Below, piece by piece: positions 26,237 through 33,234 of a stretch of DNA of 64,000 nt. Under the pieces are notes generated by a model, which ran no database searches, was not told the origin of the DNA, and worked only from the letters and a program-made list of their open reading frames with translations. Source of the DNA: Alphaproteobacteria bacterium (lineage in GTDB: Bacteria; Pseudomonadota; Alphaproteobacteria; Rhodospirillales; Magnetospirillaceae); NCBI GenBank assembly GCA_021325215.1, contig JAJPHO010000153.1, positions 1-64,000 on the forward strand. The letters run 5' to 3'. The first letter of the stretch is position 1; each line of letters begins with the position of its first letter. Made by a program: the position numbers and the translations under genes.

Positions 26237-27531
26237 TGTTGAAACCGCTTCAACCAAGCCTTGGCGCGCGGCCCTGGCGCGTACCAATCGCTGTTGTAGC
26301 CTTCGGCGCCCGGCACAACGACCCGCAGAACGGAAACCGGGCAATCGGGGCCGGTCAGATCATGGACGATAACGCTGTCCAGCCCCGCAGCCTTCAGCTT
26401 ATCGAGAATCACTTGGACGTCACCTTCGAAACTGTCCGTCGCCTCAGTCTCATCGGACGGCCAGTCGATGGTGGCGCCTCCCCTGGCCAGATTGGTGACC
26501 ACGGCCAACTGATCCGTCTGACGCAAACGAAGGTGTCCCTGCTTGAACAGATCGTCGCGTGATCCGGCGATATAGACTGCACGGCCCTGCACAGCCTCGG
26601 TAATCGCACGGCTGGCCGCAACCACTGGGTCGAGATGCGCCCCGCTGCCGCGGTAAATACCCGAATGAGGATCGTCGAGATCACGCAACACGGCGACGAA
26701 GACGGGAATGTCGGTATCGATTCGACAGTCGAGCAGCAGGATTTCAGTACGCGCCGCGGCGATGCGGTCTAGCAGATCACGCAGCATCGGATCAGTGATG
26801 CTGTCTGTATTGACGTGGGGCGGCGCGGTCAGTCCTTGCTGCCAAGGCAACAAGGTCGAGGCGACGGCGTCGCGCTCGATCACTTCGAAGAGCCCAGAGG
26901 TCAGCGCTTCGAGAAAATTATTGCCCGAAGCGAGTCCGTTGGAATTGACCTGGAAAGCACCCAACTCGCCGACCCGCTGGTCCATCCGGTCCATATTGAC
27001 AATATTGCGCGGGGTCGCGACTTCACGCTGAGCGACGATGTCCCACCCCATGCACCAGTGATAGGGCCAGTCGAGGCTGAACAGGGAATTCTTGGCCAAA
27101 GGCAATTTGTCGGGAGAGATGATGGCCGAGCGCTGCGACATCTCGCGCCAGGACGCACGAATGCAGGGCAGCAGATAATATTCCGCCTGGTAAATCTCGA
27201 TCGCCTCCATCGCAGCCGAGGCGGAGGCTGCGGCAACGCTGATCCCCTTGCCCGCCGAGACAGACAGGGTTTTCCCATTGGGACGGAAGGACAGAATGGT
27301 AGGAATGCCAATCCGGTCGAGCCCCGTGACATCGGCCAACCGGGTGATGCCGGCTTGCCCGAAATAAGGAGAAGCAATCTCCAAGGTTTCTTCTGGAGTT
27401 TTCGACCGATGAGTGCCAGTCCGGAAGCGTTTGGCGGCGGAATGCGCTTTGCCCCGAAACAGAATCGAAGACTGGGTAGACACAAAACTATCGGAACGGA
27501 TCACAAAGCCCCCCGGCGCATGGATCATCAC
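26233..27531 (-). CDS. YcaO-domain cyclodehydratase/thioamide synthetase
   Basis: 432 residues (GTG at 27531 or the adjacent ATG at 27528). YcaO ATP-binding signatures are intact: SAGKG at 92-96, EAIEIYQAE at 109-117, NSNGLASGN at 196-204 and EVIERDA at 216-222. The C-terminus (WLKRFQQ) lacks the proline-rich PxPxP tail of azoline-forming YcaOs, as expected for the TfuA-partnered class. It activates a peptide backbone amide with ATP for attack by a nucleophile (sulfide in thioamides, side-chain Cys/Ser/Thr in azolines). It is coupled to tfuA and preceded by three candidate substrate genes, so it is probably the modifying enzyme of the locus rather than the RimO-linked housekeeping YcaO. Confidence 0.93.
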   Translation of the reverse strand: MMIHAPGGFVIRSDSFVSTQSSILFRGKAHSAAKRFRTGTHRSKTPEETLEIASPYFGQAGITRLADVTGLDRIGIPTILSFRPNGKTLSVSAGKGISVAAASASAAMEAIEIYQAEYYLLPCIRASWREMSQRSAIISPDKLPLAKNSLFSLDWPYHWCMGWDIVAQREVATPRNIVNMDRMDQRVGELGAFQVNSNGLASGNNFLEALTSGLFEVIERDAVASTLLPWQQGLTAPPHVNTDSITDPMLRDLLDRIAAARTEILLLDCRIDTDIPVFVAVLRDLDDPHSGIYRGSGAHLDPVVAASRAITEAVQGRAVYIAGSRDDLFKQGHLRLRQTDQLAVVTNLARGGATIDWPSDETEATDSFEGDVQVILDKLKAAGLDSVIVHDLTGPDCPVSVLRVVVPGAEGYNSDWYAPGPRAKAWLKRFQQ

Positions 27532-27589
27532 AACTCAAGCAATGCCTGTATCAGACGTAAAAGATGTCGCAGATTTCATCGGCTCAAAC

Positions 27590-27618
27590 AACAAGGGCGG
27601 CTCGTTGCCGCCCTTGTT
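27590..27618 (-). terminator. Terminator/attenuator after precursor gene 3
   Basis: A perfect 11-bp stem (AACAAGGGCGG with CCGCCCTTGTT, loop of 7) on the minus strand is followed by GTTTG. It lies between the third precursor and ycaO and should limit read-through into the enzyme genes, giving much more precursor than enzyme. Confidence 0.65.
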
Positions 27619-27657
27619 CATCTCTTTCTCGACCGCTAAGCCGTTAGAATTAACACG

Positions 27658-28008
27658 TCATAGCGGATTGGCGATGGAACTATCGCAAGAAGCCAGATGC
27701 ACGAATACATTCAAGAACTCTCCGTCCTCGGGGCTCGACGCCTCGCCGAGGAGGCACTTGGCGAGCTCCGCTTTAATTTGCGCATCGGTTACCGGAGTCA
27801 AACCGGCTTTGCGAATTACCGCGTGCTTCTCCGCCGGAGACTTGCACGCGCGCACGGCCGCTTGCAGCGCGGGATTATCGGCATAAGCCTTGAAGAGCGC
27901 CCGAATTTCGGCGGGCGAAACCTCCGGCTTGGCGACAGGCATCCCGGCATTGGGAGTCGCATCATCGGTGAAGGCCTTGAACAGCTTCCGAGCATTGCTG
28001 GACGACAT
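27658..28008 (-). CDS. Nif11-like RiPP precursor peptide 3
   Basis: 116 residues. Residues ~32-82 match the Nif11-like leader pattern (AEIRALFKAYADNPALQAAV, EKHAVIRKAG, then VTDAQIKAELAK). An N-terminal extension (NARKLFKAFTDD) looks like a partial duplication of the leader helix. The likely core is the last ~30 residues, with PEDGEFLNVFVHLASCD and a C-terminal SSIANPL. There are cysteines in the leader end (AKCLLGEA) and core (ASCD). There is no Gly-Gly cleavage motif. It has its own promoter, RBS (GAGGAGAG) and hairpin terminator. It is a close paralogue of precursor 2. Confidence 0.82.
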   Translation of the reverse strand: MSSSNARKLFKAFTDDATPNAGMPVAKPEVSPAEIRALFKAYADNPALQAAVRACKSPAEKHAVIRKAGLTPVTDAQIKAELAKCLLGEASSPEDGEFLNVFVHLASCDSSIANPL

Positions 28009-28040
28009 GGGGCTCTCCTCTCGATTGAGTTTAGACGAGG

Positions 28041-28069
28041 AGACTAACCACCACTCCCCAACCTTACAA
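28041..28069 (-). promoter_or_regulatory. Promoter of precursor 3
   Basis: On the minus strand TTGTAA (28064-28069), 17-base spacer, TAGTCT (28041-28046), 33 bases before the ATG. The same layout occurs before the other two precursor genes, and the sequence around TTGTAAGGTTG is nearly identical to that of precursor 2. Confidence 0.6.
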
Positions 28070-28108
28070 GTTGCATTCTGACGAAATCGGCTCCCAACTA
28101 CGCAAACA

Positions 28109-28135
28109 ACAAGGGCGGCCCATGGCCGCCCTTGT
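28109..28135 (-). terminator. Terminator after precursor gene 2
   Basis: A perfect 12-bp stem (ACAAGGGCGGCC/GGCCGCCCTTGT) with a three-base loop is followed on the minus strand by TGTTTG. It is nearly the same sequence as the hairpins after the other precursor genes. Confidence 0.65.
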
Positions 28136-28174
28136 ACCGTATTTTCTTACTTCCAGCCGTTGGAAGTCAGGCCA

Positions 28175-28525
28175 TCATGCGTCAATGGAAGCAGACCCAT
28201 CGGCCGCAGCCAGATGTATGAACGCGTGTAAGAATTCCCCGTCTTCAGGGCTCACCGCTTCGCCCAGGAGACACTTGGCGAGTTCCGCTTTAATTTGCGC
28301 ATCGGTTACCGGAATCAGCCCGGCCTTACGAATTACCGCGTGTTTCTCTGCCGGAGACTTGCACGCACGCACAGCAGCTTGCAGCGTCGGATTGTCGGAA
28401 TATGCCTTGAAAAGCGCTCTAACGTCAGCAGACGAAACACCCGGTTTGGCAACGGGCATTCCGGTGTGGGCCGCTGCATCCTCAGTGAAAGCCTTGAACA
28501 GCTTCCGAGCATTGCTGGACGACAT
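28175..28525 (-). CDS. Nif11-like RiPP precursor peptide 2
   Basis: 116 residues, collinear with precursor 3 throughout: the same N-terminal NARKLFKAFTED extension, the Nif11-like leader (ADVRALFKAYSDNPTLQAAV, EKHAVIRKAG), and a variable C-terminus PEDGEFLHAFIHLAAADGS. Leader residues are more conserved between the copies than the last 15 residues, the expected pattern for RiPP precursors with fixed leader and diversified core. It is separated from precursors 1 and 3 by its own promoter and terminator. Confidence 0.82.
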   Translation of the reverse strand: MSSSNARKLFKAFTEDAAAHTGMPVAKPGVSSADVRALFKAYSDNPTLQAAVRACKSPAEKHAVIRKAGLIPVTDAQIKAELAKCLLGEAVSPEDGEFLHAFIHLAAADGSASIDA

Positions 28526-28558
28526 GGGAGCCTCTCCTCATGGTTGAATTGAGGAAAA

Positions 28559-28587
28559 AGACTACGCGTTTCCCCACAACCTTACAA
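28559..28587 (-). promoter_or_regulatory. Promoter of precursor 2
   Basis: TTGTAA (28582-28587), 17-base spacer, TAGTCT (28559-28564) on the minus strand, 34 bases before the ATG. Hexamers and spacing are identical to those before precursor 3, with a shared TGCWACTTGTAAGGTTG block. Confidence 0.6.
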
Positions 28588-28632
28588 GTAGCACTCCGCG
28601 AGACTTCGCACCAACCTCTGCTGCTTAAACAA

Positions 28633-28656
28633 CAAGGGCGGCTCTCGCCGCCCTTG
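28633..28656 (-). terminator. Terminator after precursor gene 1
   Basis: A 10-bp stem (CAAGGGCGGC/GCCGCCCTTG) with a four-base loop is followed on the minus strand by TTGTTTAAG. It is the third copy of the AACAAGGGCGGC-type hairpin in the locus. Confidence 0.65.
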
Positions 28657-28698
28657 CACATATGATCTCTTTACTTCCACTCGCTAGAAGCCAGTTTA

Positions 28699-28959
28699 TC
28701 ACGCATCATTGGCTTGGGCCGAGTCGGCTGCAGCCAGATGCATAACGTGCCCAACAAACTCTTGATCTTCAGGCGTCGCGGGAGGCAGCGCTTTCGCGAG
28801 TTCCGCCTGCACTTCTTGATCCGTCACCGGAGTGTGGCCAGCGTTGCGGATGATCGCATGCTTCTCCGCCGGGGTATTAGCGGCGCGCACCTGTGCATGG
28901 AGATCCGGACTCTGATGAAACGCCTTGAAAAGTTTACGAATGTCACTCGATGTAGCCAT
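28699..28959 (-). CDS. Nif11-like RiPP precursor peptide 1
   Basis: 86 residues, the shortest of the three. It begins directly with the Nif11-like leader (DIRKLFKAFHQSPDLHAQVR, EKHAIIRNAG, VTDQEVQAELAK) without the N-terminal extension of copies 2 and 3. The C-terminus PEDQEFVGHVMHLAAAD with a short QANDA tail aligns with the other copies at PEDxEF and HLAxxD. It has no cysteine, unlike precursors 2 and 3, so any modification common to all three cannot need cysteine. It is the first gene of the locus. Confidence 0.8.
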   Translation of the reverse strand: MATSSDIRKLFKAFHQSPDLHAQVRAANTPAEKHAIIRNAGHTPVTDQEVQAELAKALPPATPEDQEFVGHVMHLAAADSAQANDA

Positions 28960-28992
28960 TATTGGCCCCCACTCATAATTGTGATGGCGGTC

Positions 28993-29021
28993 ACACTATC
29001 AATCAAAAGATCATTCGACAA
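28993..29021 (-). promoter_or_regulatory. Promoter of precursor 1
   Basis: TTGTCG (29016-29021), 17-base spacer, TAGTGT (28993-28998) on the minus strand, 34 bases before the ATG. It has the same geometry as the promoters of precursors 2 and 3 although the surrounding sequence differs. Confidence 0.5.
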
Positions 29022-29048
29022 ATTCTGTTTTTCCCTCGGCTTAGTCTT

Positions 29049-32000
29049 TCATATGCCCGTAACGTCTGCGGATAGCCGGCTAACCGTCTGAGCCGGAAAG
29101 GGAATGGAAAACTGGAAGCGGGTACCCTCGCCCAGGGTCGAGGTCACGGTTACCTGGCCCCCGAGCGCCTGGGTCTCGGCCCGCACGGCAGCCAGGCCCA
29201 CGCCGCGCCCAGCCAACTCGTCCGCCTGATTGCGGGATGACAGCGCATCGGCGAAAATCAGGGCCGTCGCCTCATCGTCCGAAAGGCCATCGGCCGCTTC
29301 CCTCGTCACCAGACCGAGCGACACCGCCCTGTCGCGCAGGTCGATCACATCGATGCCCGCACCATCGTCCGCAATACTCAAGGTGAACGAATACCCCTTG
29401 AGCCGGAAACGGCACTCGATCTTGCCCGCCGGCTCTTTGCCATTCGCCATGCGCTCATCCGGCTCCTCGATGCCGTGAATGACGGCATTGCGGAAGACAT
29501 GGACCAGCGAACGCAGGAAAGGACCATAATGGTCGGGGTCGAGCCAGATATCCTCGTCGCCATCGATCGCCAGCCGATCCATTTCCTTGTCTAGCCGCTT
29601 CGCCACCTGGCCGATCGTATGTTCGTAGGTCGCCAGGGCTTCCGCGAGGGATATCTTGTCGAGATTGCGGAATGCCTCGAACAATTCGCGAAACTCGTCC
29701 GATCGAGGATCGAGTTCTTCACCGGCCAGCACTTTCTCCGCGACGGCGCGCAATTTTCGCGCTTGCGGCAAGGGCAGGAAAACGCGCTTCCCCTGATCCA
29801 GAAAGTCATCGCCAAGGGCATTCCGTAGCACGGTCAAATCCGTTTCCAGAGCGCTGTGCAGATCGACGGACAAGACCAACTCGACGATCTGGCCGGCAGT
29901 CATCTCCGCTCCTTTCCGGCCCAATCCGCTCAACTTCTCTTCGAGCTGATGGAGCAGCTGCGGTGCAGCCTCGAAACTGAACTGTGCCAGCATTCCCTTG
30001 AAGGTATGGATTTGACGGGTAATTTCCTGATGGATCGAAAGCGGTTCGGTCCTGGTCGATAAGATCCGCATCAAGTCTTGACGGTAGAAGTGCTGGAAGG
30101 AGTCGACCGCGTCGAAGAAATCGCGGCTTTCGGTGACCGCCGCGACGATCATGGCCAGGCGCTGACGCTCGCTGTCGAGCCGCTTAGAGAGCCGGCGTTC
30201 TTCGGTAACGTCGGTCAGGACCACCATCAAATGCCCATGGCCGAGCCTCTTATATTCCAGCTTGAGCAGGCGGCCGAGGCGTTCCGTGGAACCTGGCAGC
30301 AGGGACAGCAGCAAATCCCGCTTGAAGCCGTCTTCGCTCGTCATCGCTCCCGACACGATTTCGCGGAACAACTCGGCCTTGGCGGCGTCGCCCTGAAACA
30401 GAACCTCATCCGCCCGCCGGCCCTGGGGGGCCGTATCCAACATCGACAGGCAGGCGCGGCTGTAGTCGGGTTCGATGATCAGATCAGATCCGAACGACAG
30501 GAACCCCTGCCCCGACGTATCGAGCAGGTTAGTCACCTTAGAGCGGCTCTCCGCCACCTCCTGCAGAGACTCGGCCAGTTCCGCCGTGCGCTGTTCCAGC
30601 TGTTCATTGGACAGCCTCAATTCGCTCGTTCTCTGTCTGACCTGCTGCTCCAAAATCAATTGGCGCTGACGCAGATAGGAGGTGCGCATGCGCACAACCA
30701 ACCAGACGGCCGCGAGCGCCAGCGCCGCCAGCACAAATCGGAACCAGATCGTCTGGTACCAGGCGGGTGCCACACGGATGGGCAGGTCGAAGGCTTTCTC
30801 CGTCCACACGCCATCGCGATTGGTGCCACGGAGGTGCAGAATATAGCGGCCGGGAGGAAGGTTCGTATAGCTGGCGAGGCGCCGCGTGGAATCCGTCGCC
30901 ACCCAGTCCTTGTCGTAGCCTTCAAGCTTATAGGCATATCGATTGCGCTCCGGTGCGGAATAGTCCAGTGAGGAGAATTCGACAGCCAGGCTGTTGGCAT
31001 TGGGTAGAATTTCAATCGGCGTTTTGGCACCGGCCCCGATCTCCGACGGCGGTGCCACCGCATGGCCGCCGACCCGGAGATCGGTAATCACGACGGGTGG
31101 GCGCCAGTCCCAAGGCTTGAGCCGCTCCGGACGCAGGACGGTGAGCGCGCCATCCCCGCCGAAGAGCAACTCTCCGCGCGGCGTTACAGCCCCGGCATTC
31201 CACGCAAAGCTGCGCGTACCGATTCCCTCGGCACGTCCCAGGGTGGTGAAAATCTCTCGGTCGGATGATATGCCGAAGAGCAGCCCGCTCGCCGTGCTGG
31301 CCCAAACCGCGCCGGAAGAATCCTCGACCAAGGCATCTACGTCGAGATCGGACAGGCCGTCAGCCGTGCCTATCCGGTTCACACGAGGCGGCCCGCCGGC
31401 GATCGGAGCATCGATCACCGCTATGCCGCGCCCGTCACGCAATCCCACCCAGAGCCGACCCGTGTGATCGGTCAAAAGAGACGTCACCAAGGAACCAGAA
31501 TGAGATTGAACCTCCTGCGGATCGGGTAAAACCTTGCCAATCCGTTCTGACCTCGGGTCGAATAGATAGAGCCCCTGGTGCGTGCCAATCCAAAGGCGGC
31601 CATCTCCCGCCGGAGCTATCGCGGAAATCCACTGCTCGTTAAAACCATTGGCGGCGCGGCGTTGAAATTTCCCATCATGATAATCCATGCGCCACAGCCC
31701 CTGGCCGCGCGTGCCCACCCAGAGGCCTGAATCGTCGCTCAGAAGGGAGAAGATCGCCGGGTCCGATACCCCAGTCACAAGGGGCAGATGCGTGACGGCA
31801 GTTCCCTTGGATGTCGCCCTGTAGACTCCCTGCCCGGTACCCAGATAGACGTTGCCATCCTTTCCCTGTGTAGCGGCTACGATCAGGTCCGCCGGCAAGG
31901 CGTTTTGGGGGTGAGCAGGATCGGGATGCAGAGCGGCAACCCGGTGTCCGGATGGATCGAGGACATCGGCTCCACCCGAAATATAGGTCACCCAAATCAA

Positions 32001-33113
32001 TCCGTTCGATGCGGAGAACGTGGAAAGAACATCGGCCGCCCTGAGGCCCTCGGTTTGGCTTGCCCCACCGAACAAGGTAAGCACTGCGTCTTGCGAGAGA
32101 TCATGGAAGCCCATGCCCGAATATGTTCCGGCCCACAGCAGACCGCTGCGATCTCGATAAAGGGAAAAGACAAAGTCGTGCGGCAGGCTGCTTGTGCGCG
32201 TTGCGTCATGGCGAATATACCGGGCATGGCCATTGGCGGGGTCAAAGACGACGATTCCCCTCTCACCCCCGAACCACAACTCGCCAGACTTTCCCTCCGC
32301 GAGAGCGCGAAATGGAAGCCGTTCCAGTTCCGCCGGCAATGTCTGCCGGACCAACTGGACAGACTGACCAGAATGGGCAATGAAATAGGCTCCCTGATTT
32401 CTGGTTCCCACCCAGATCCGGCCATCACCCGCCTCAAGCAACCCGAGGACCACGGTCTCTTCCGTTTTACCGCCCTCTACCGGCACCGAAGAAAAATGCG
32501 ATGCGTCATCCTCTTGGCGTAGCAGCCCGGTTTTTGTGCCAACCCAGAGCCTGCCATGGCTGTCGTGCAGGATCGCCGTAACTGCACGAGCGGAAAGACC
32601 TGCATCGTAAGACGCCTGTAAGGTGATCCTGGCGCCATCGGCCCCAAGATGAACAAGGCCCCGATCGGTCCCTTCCCACATTCCGCCAGCACCATCTTGC
32701 GCCAGCGCTCTGACCGGGACGTTCTCGTTACCCTTCGACCCCGCGTCGATCGTCACAAAACCGTCGGTCTGCCGATCATATCGGCTGACGGCGCCGCCAT
32801 TGGTCCCGACCCAAAGCCGCCCCTGGCTGTCCGTTTTCAGACACCAGATGAAATCATCCCGGAGCGCACCCAATTTGGCCGGATCTTTGCGATAGACGCG
32901 GAAATGATAACCATCCCAGCGGGCGAGCCCGGCCGACGTTCCGACCCAGAGGAATCCATCCCCATCCTCGGCAAACGTATTAACCGTCGAGATCGGCAAC
33001 CCATCATCGGTCCCATAATTCTTGAAGATCGTATCCGCGAGTTCGGCCCAGCGCTCGGGCTCGCCGGCGGGGGGTTGGGCGGCGAGGGGGTATACGCACG
33101 ACAGCCACAGCAT
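29049..33113 (-). CDS. Two-component-propeller sensor with PAS, Hpt and CheA-like ATPase domains
   Basis: 1354 residues from the ATG at 33113. The N-terminal export signal is followed by ~14 Reg_prop beta-propeller blades (repeats of the form GxLWVGTxxGL), a Y_Y_Y domain (LEGYDKDWVATDSTRRLASY), one transmembrane helix (~785-805), a coiled coil and a PAS-like domain. An Hpt-type HTFKG motif (histidine near 1036) and a CheA-like HATPase (FRNAVIHGIEEPDER near 1208, DDGAGID, GRGVGLAAV) close the protein. There is no classical DHp H-box, CheW domain or receiver. It should sense a periplasmic ligand, often a polysaccharide in related proteins, and phosphorylate a partner such as the response regulator encoded upstream. 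A Shine-Dalgarno fits an ATT codon at 33146 better than this ATG. Confidence 0.9.
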   Translation of the reverse strand: MLWLSCVYPLAAQPPAGEPERWAELADTIFKNYGTDDGLPISTVNTFAEDGDGFLWVGTSAGLARWDGYHFRVYRKDPAKLGALRDDFIWCLKTDSQGRLWVGTNGGAVSRYDRQTDGFVTIDAGSKGNENVPVRALAQDGAGGMWEGTDRGLVHLGADGARITLQASYDAGLSARAVTAILHDSHGRLWVGTKTGLLRQEDDASHFSSVPVEGGKTEETVVLGLLEAGDGRIWVGTRNQGAYFIAHSGQSVQLVRQTLPAELERLPFRALAEGKSGELWFGGERGIVVFDPANGHARYIRHDATRTSSLPHDFVFSLYRDRSGLLWAGTYSGMGFHDLSQDAVLTLFGGASQTEGLRAADVLSTFSASNGLIWVTYISGGADVLDPSGHRVAALHPDPAHPQNALPADLIVAATQGKDGNVYLGTGQGVYRATSKGTAVTHLPLVTGVSDPAIFSLLSDDSGLWVGTRGQGLWRMDYHDGKFQRRAANGFNEQWISAIAPAGDGRLWIGTHQGLYLFDPRSERIGKVLPDPQEVQSHSGSLVTSLLTDHTGRLWVGLRDGRGIAVIDAPIAGGPPRVNRIGTADGLSDLDVDALVEDSSGAVWASTASGLLFGISSDREIFTTLGRAEGIGTRSFAWNAGAVTPRGELLFGGDGALTVLRPERLKPWDWRPPVVITDLRVGGHAVAPPSEIGAGAKTPIEILPNANSLAVEFSSLDYSAPERNRYAYKLEGYDKDWVATDSTRRLASYTNLPPGRYILHLRGTNRDGVWTEKAFDLPIRVAPAWYQTIWFRFVLAALALAAVWLVVRMRTSYLRQRQLILEQQVRQRTSELRLSNEQLEQRTAELAESLQEVAESRSKVTNLLDTSGQGFLSFGSDLIIEPDYSRACLSMLDTAPQGRRADEVLFQGDAAKAELFREIVSGAMTSEDGFKRDLLLSLLPGSTERLGRLLKLEYKRLGHGHLMVVLTDVTEERRLSKRLDSERQRLAMIVAAVTESRDFFDAVDSFQHFYRQDLMRILSTRTEPLSIHQEITRQIHTFKGMLAQFSFEAAPQLLHQLEEKLSGLGRKGAEMTAGQIVELVLSVDLHSALETDLTVLRNALGDDFLDQGKRVFLPLPQARKLRAVAEKVLAGEELDPRSDEFRELFEAFRNLDKISLAEALATYEHTIGQVAKRLDKEMDRLAIDGDEDIWLDPDHYGPFLRSLVHVFRNAVIHGIEEPDERMANGKEPAGKIECRFRLKGYSFTLSIADDGAGIDVIDLRDRAVSLGLVTREAADGLSDDEATALIFADALSSRNQADELAGRGVGLAAVRAETQALGGQVTVTSTLGEGTRFQFSIPFPAQTVSRLSADVTGI

Positions 33114-33234
33114 CGTGGCGACGATGATCCGACGGAGTGCCGAAATCTTTCCCTCCTGCCCGCTTTACGCGGCTCCCCTGCGCATTATCGGATTCGCGGG
33201 CGGAAGGTCAAAGCTTATCATGCGGTTAGAGGTC

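Noticed and set aside
26233-27531. YcaO as the housekeeping S12 beta-methylthiolation partner of RimO
   Set aside because: It is coupled to tfuA and preceded by three leader-like peptides; the housekeeping type is not in such a setting.
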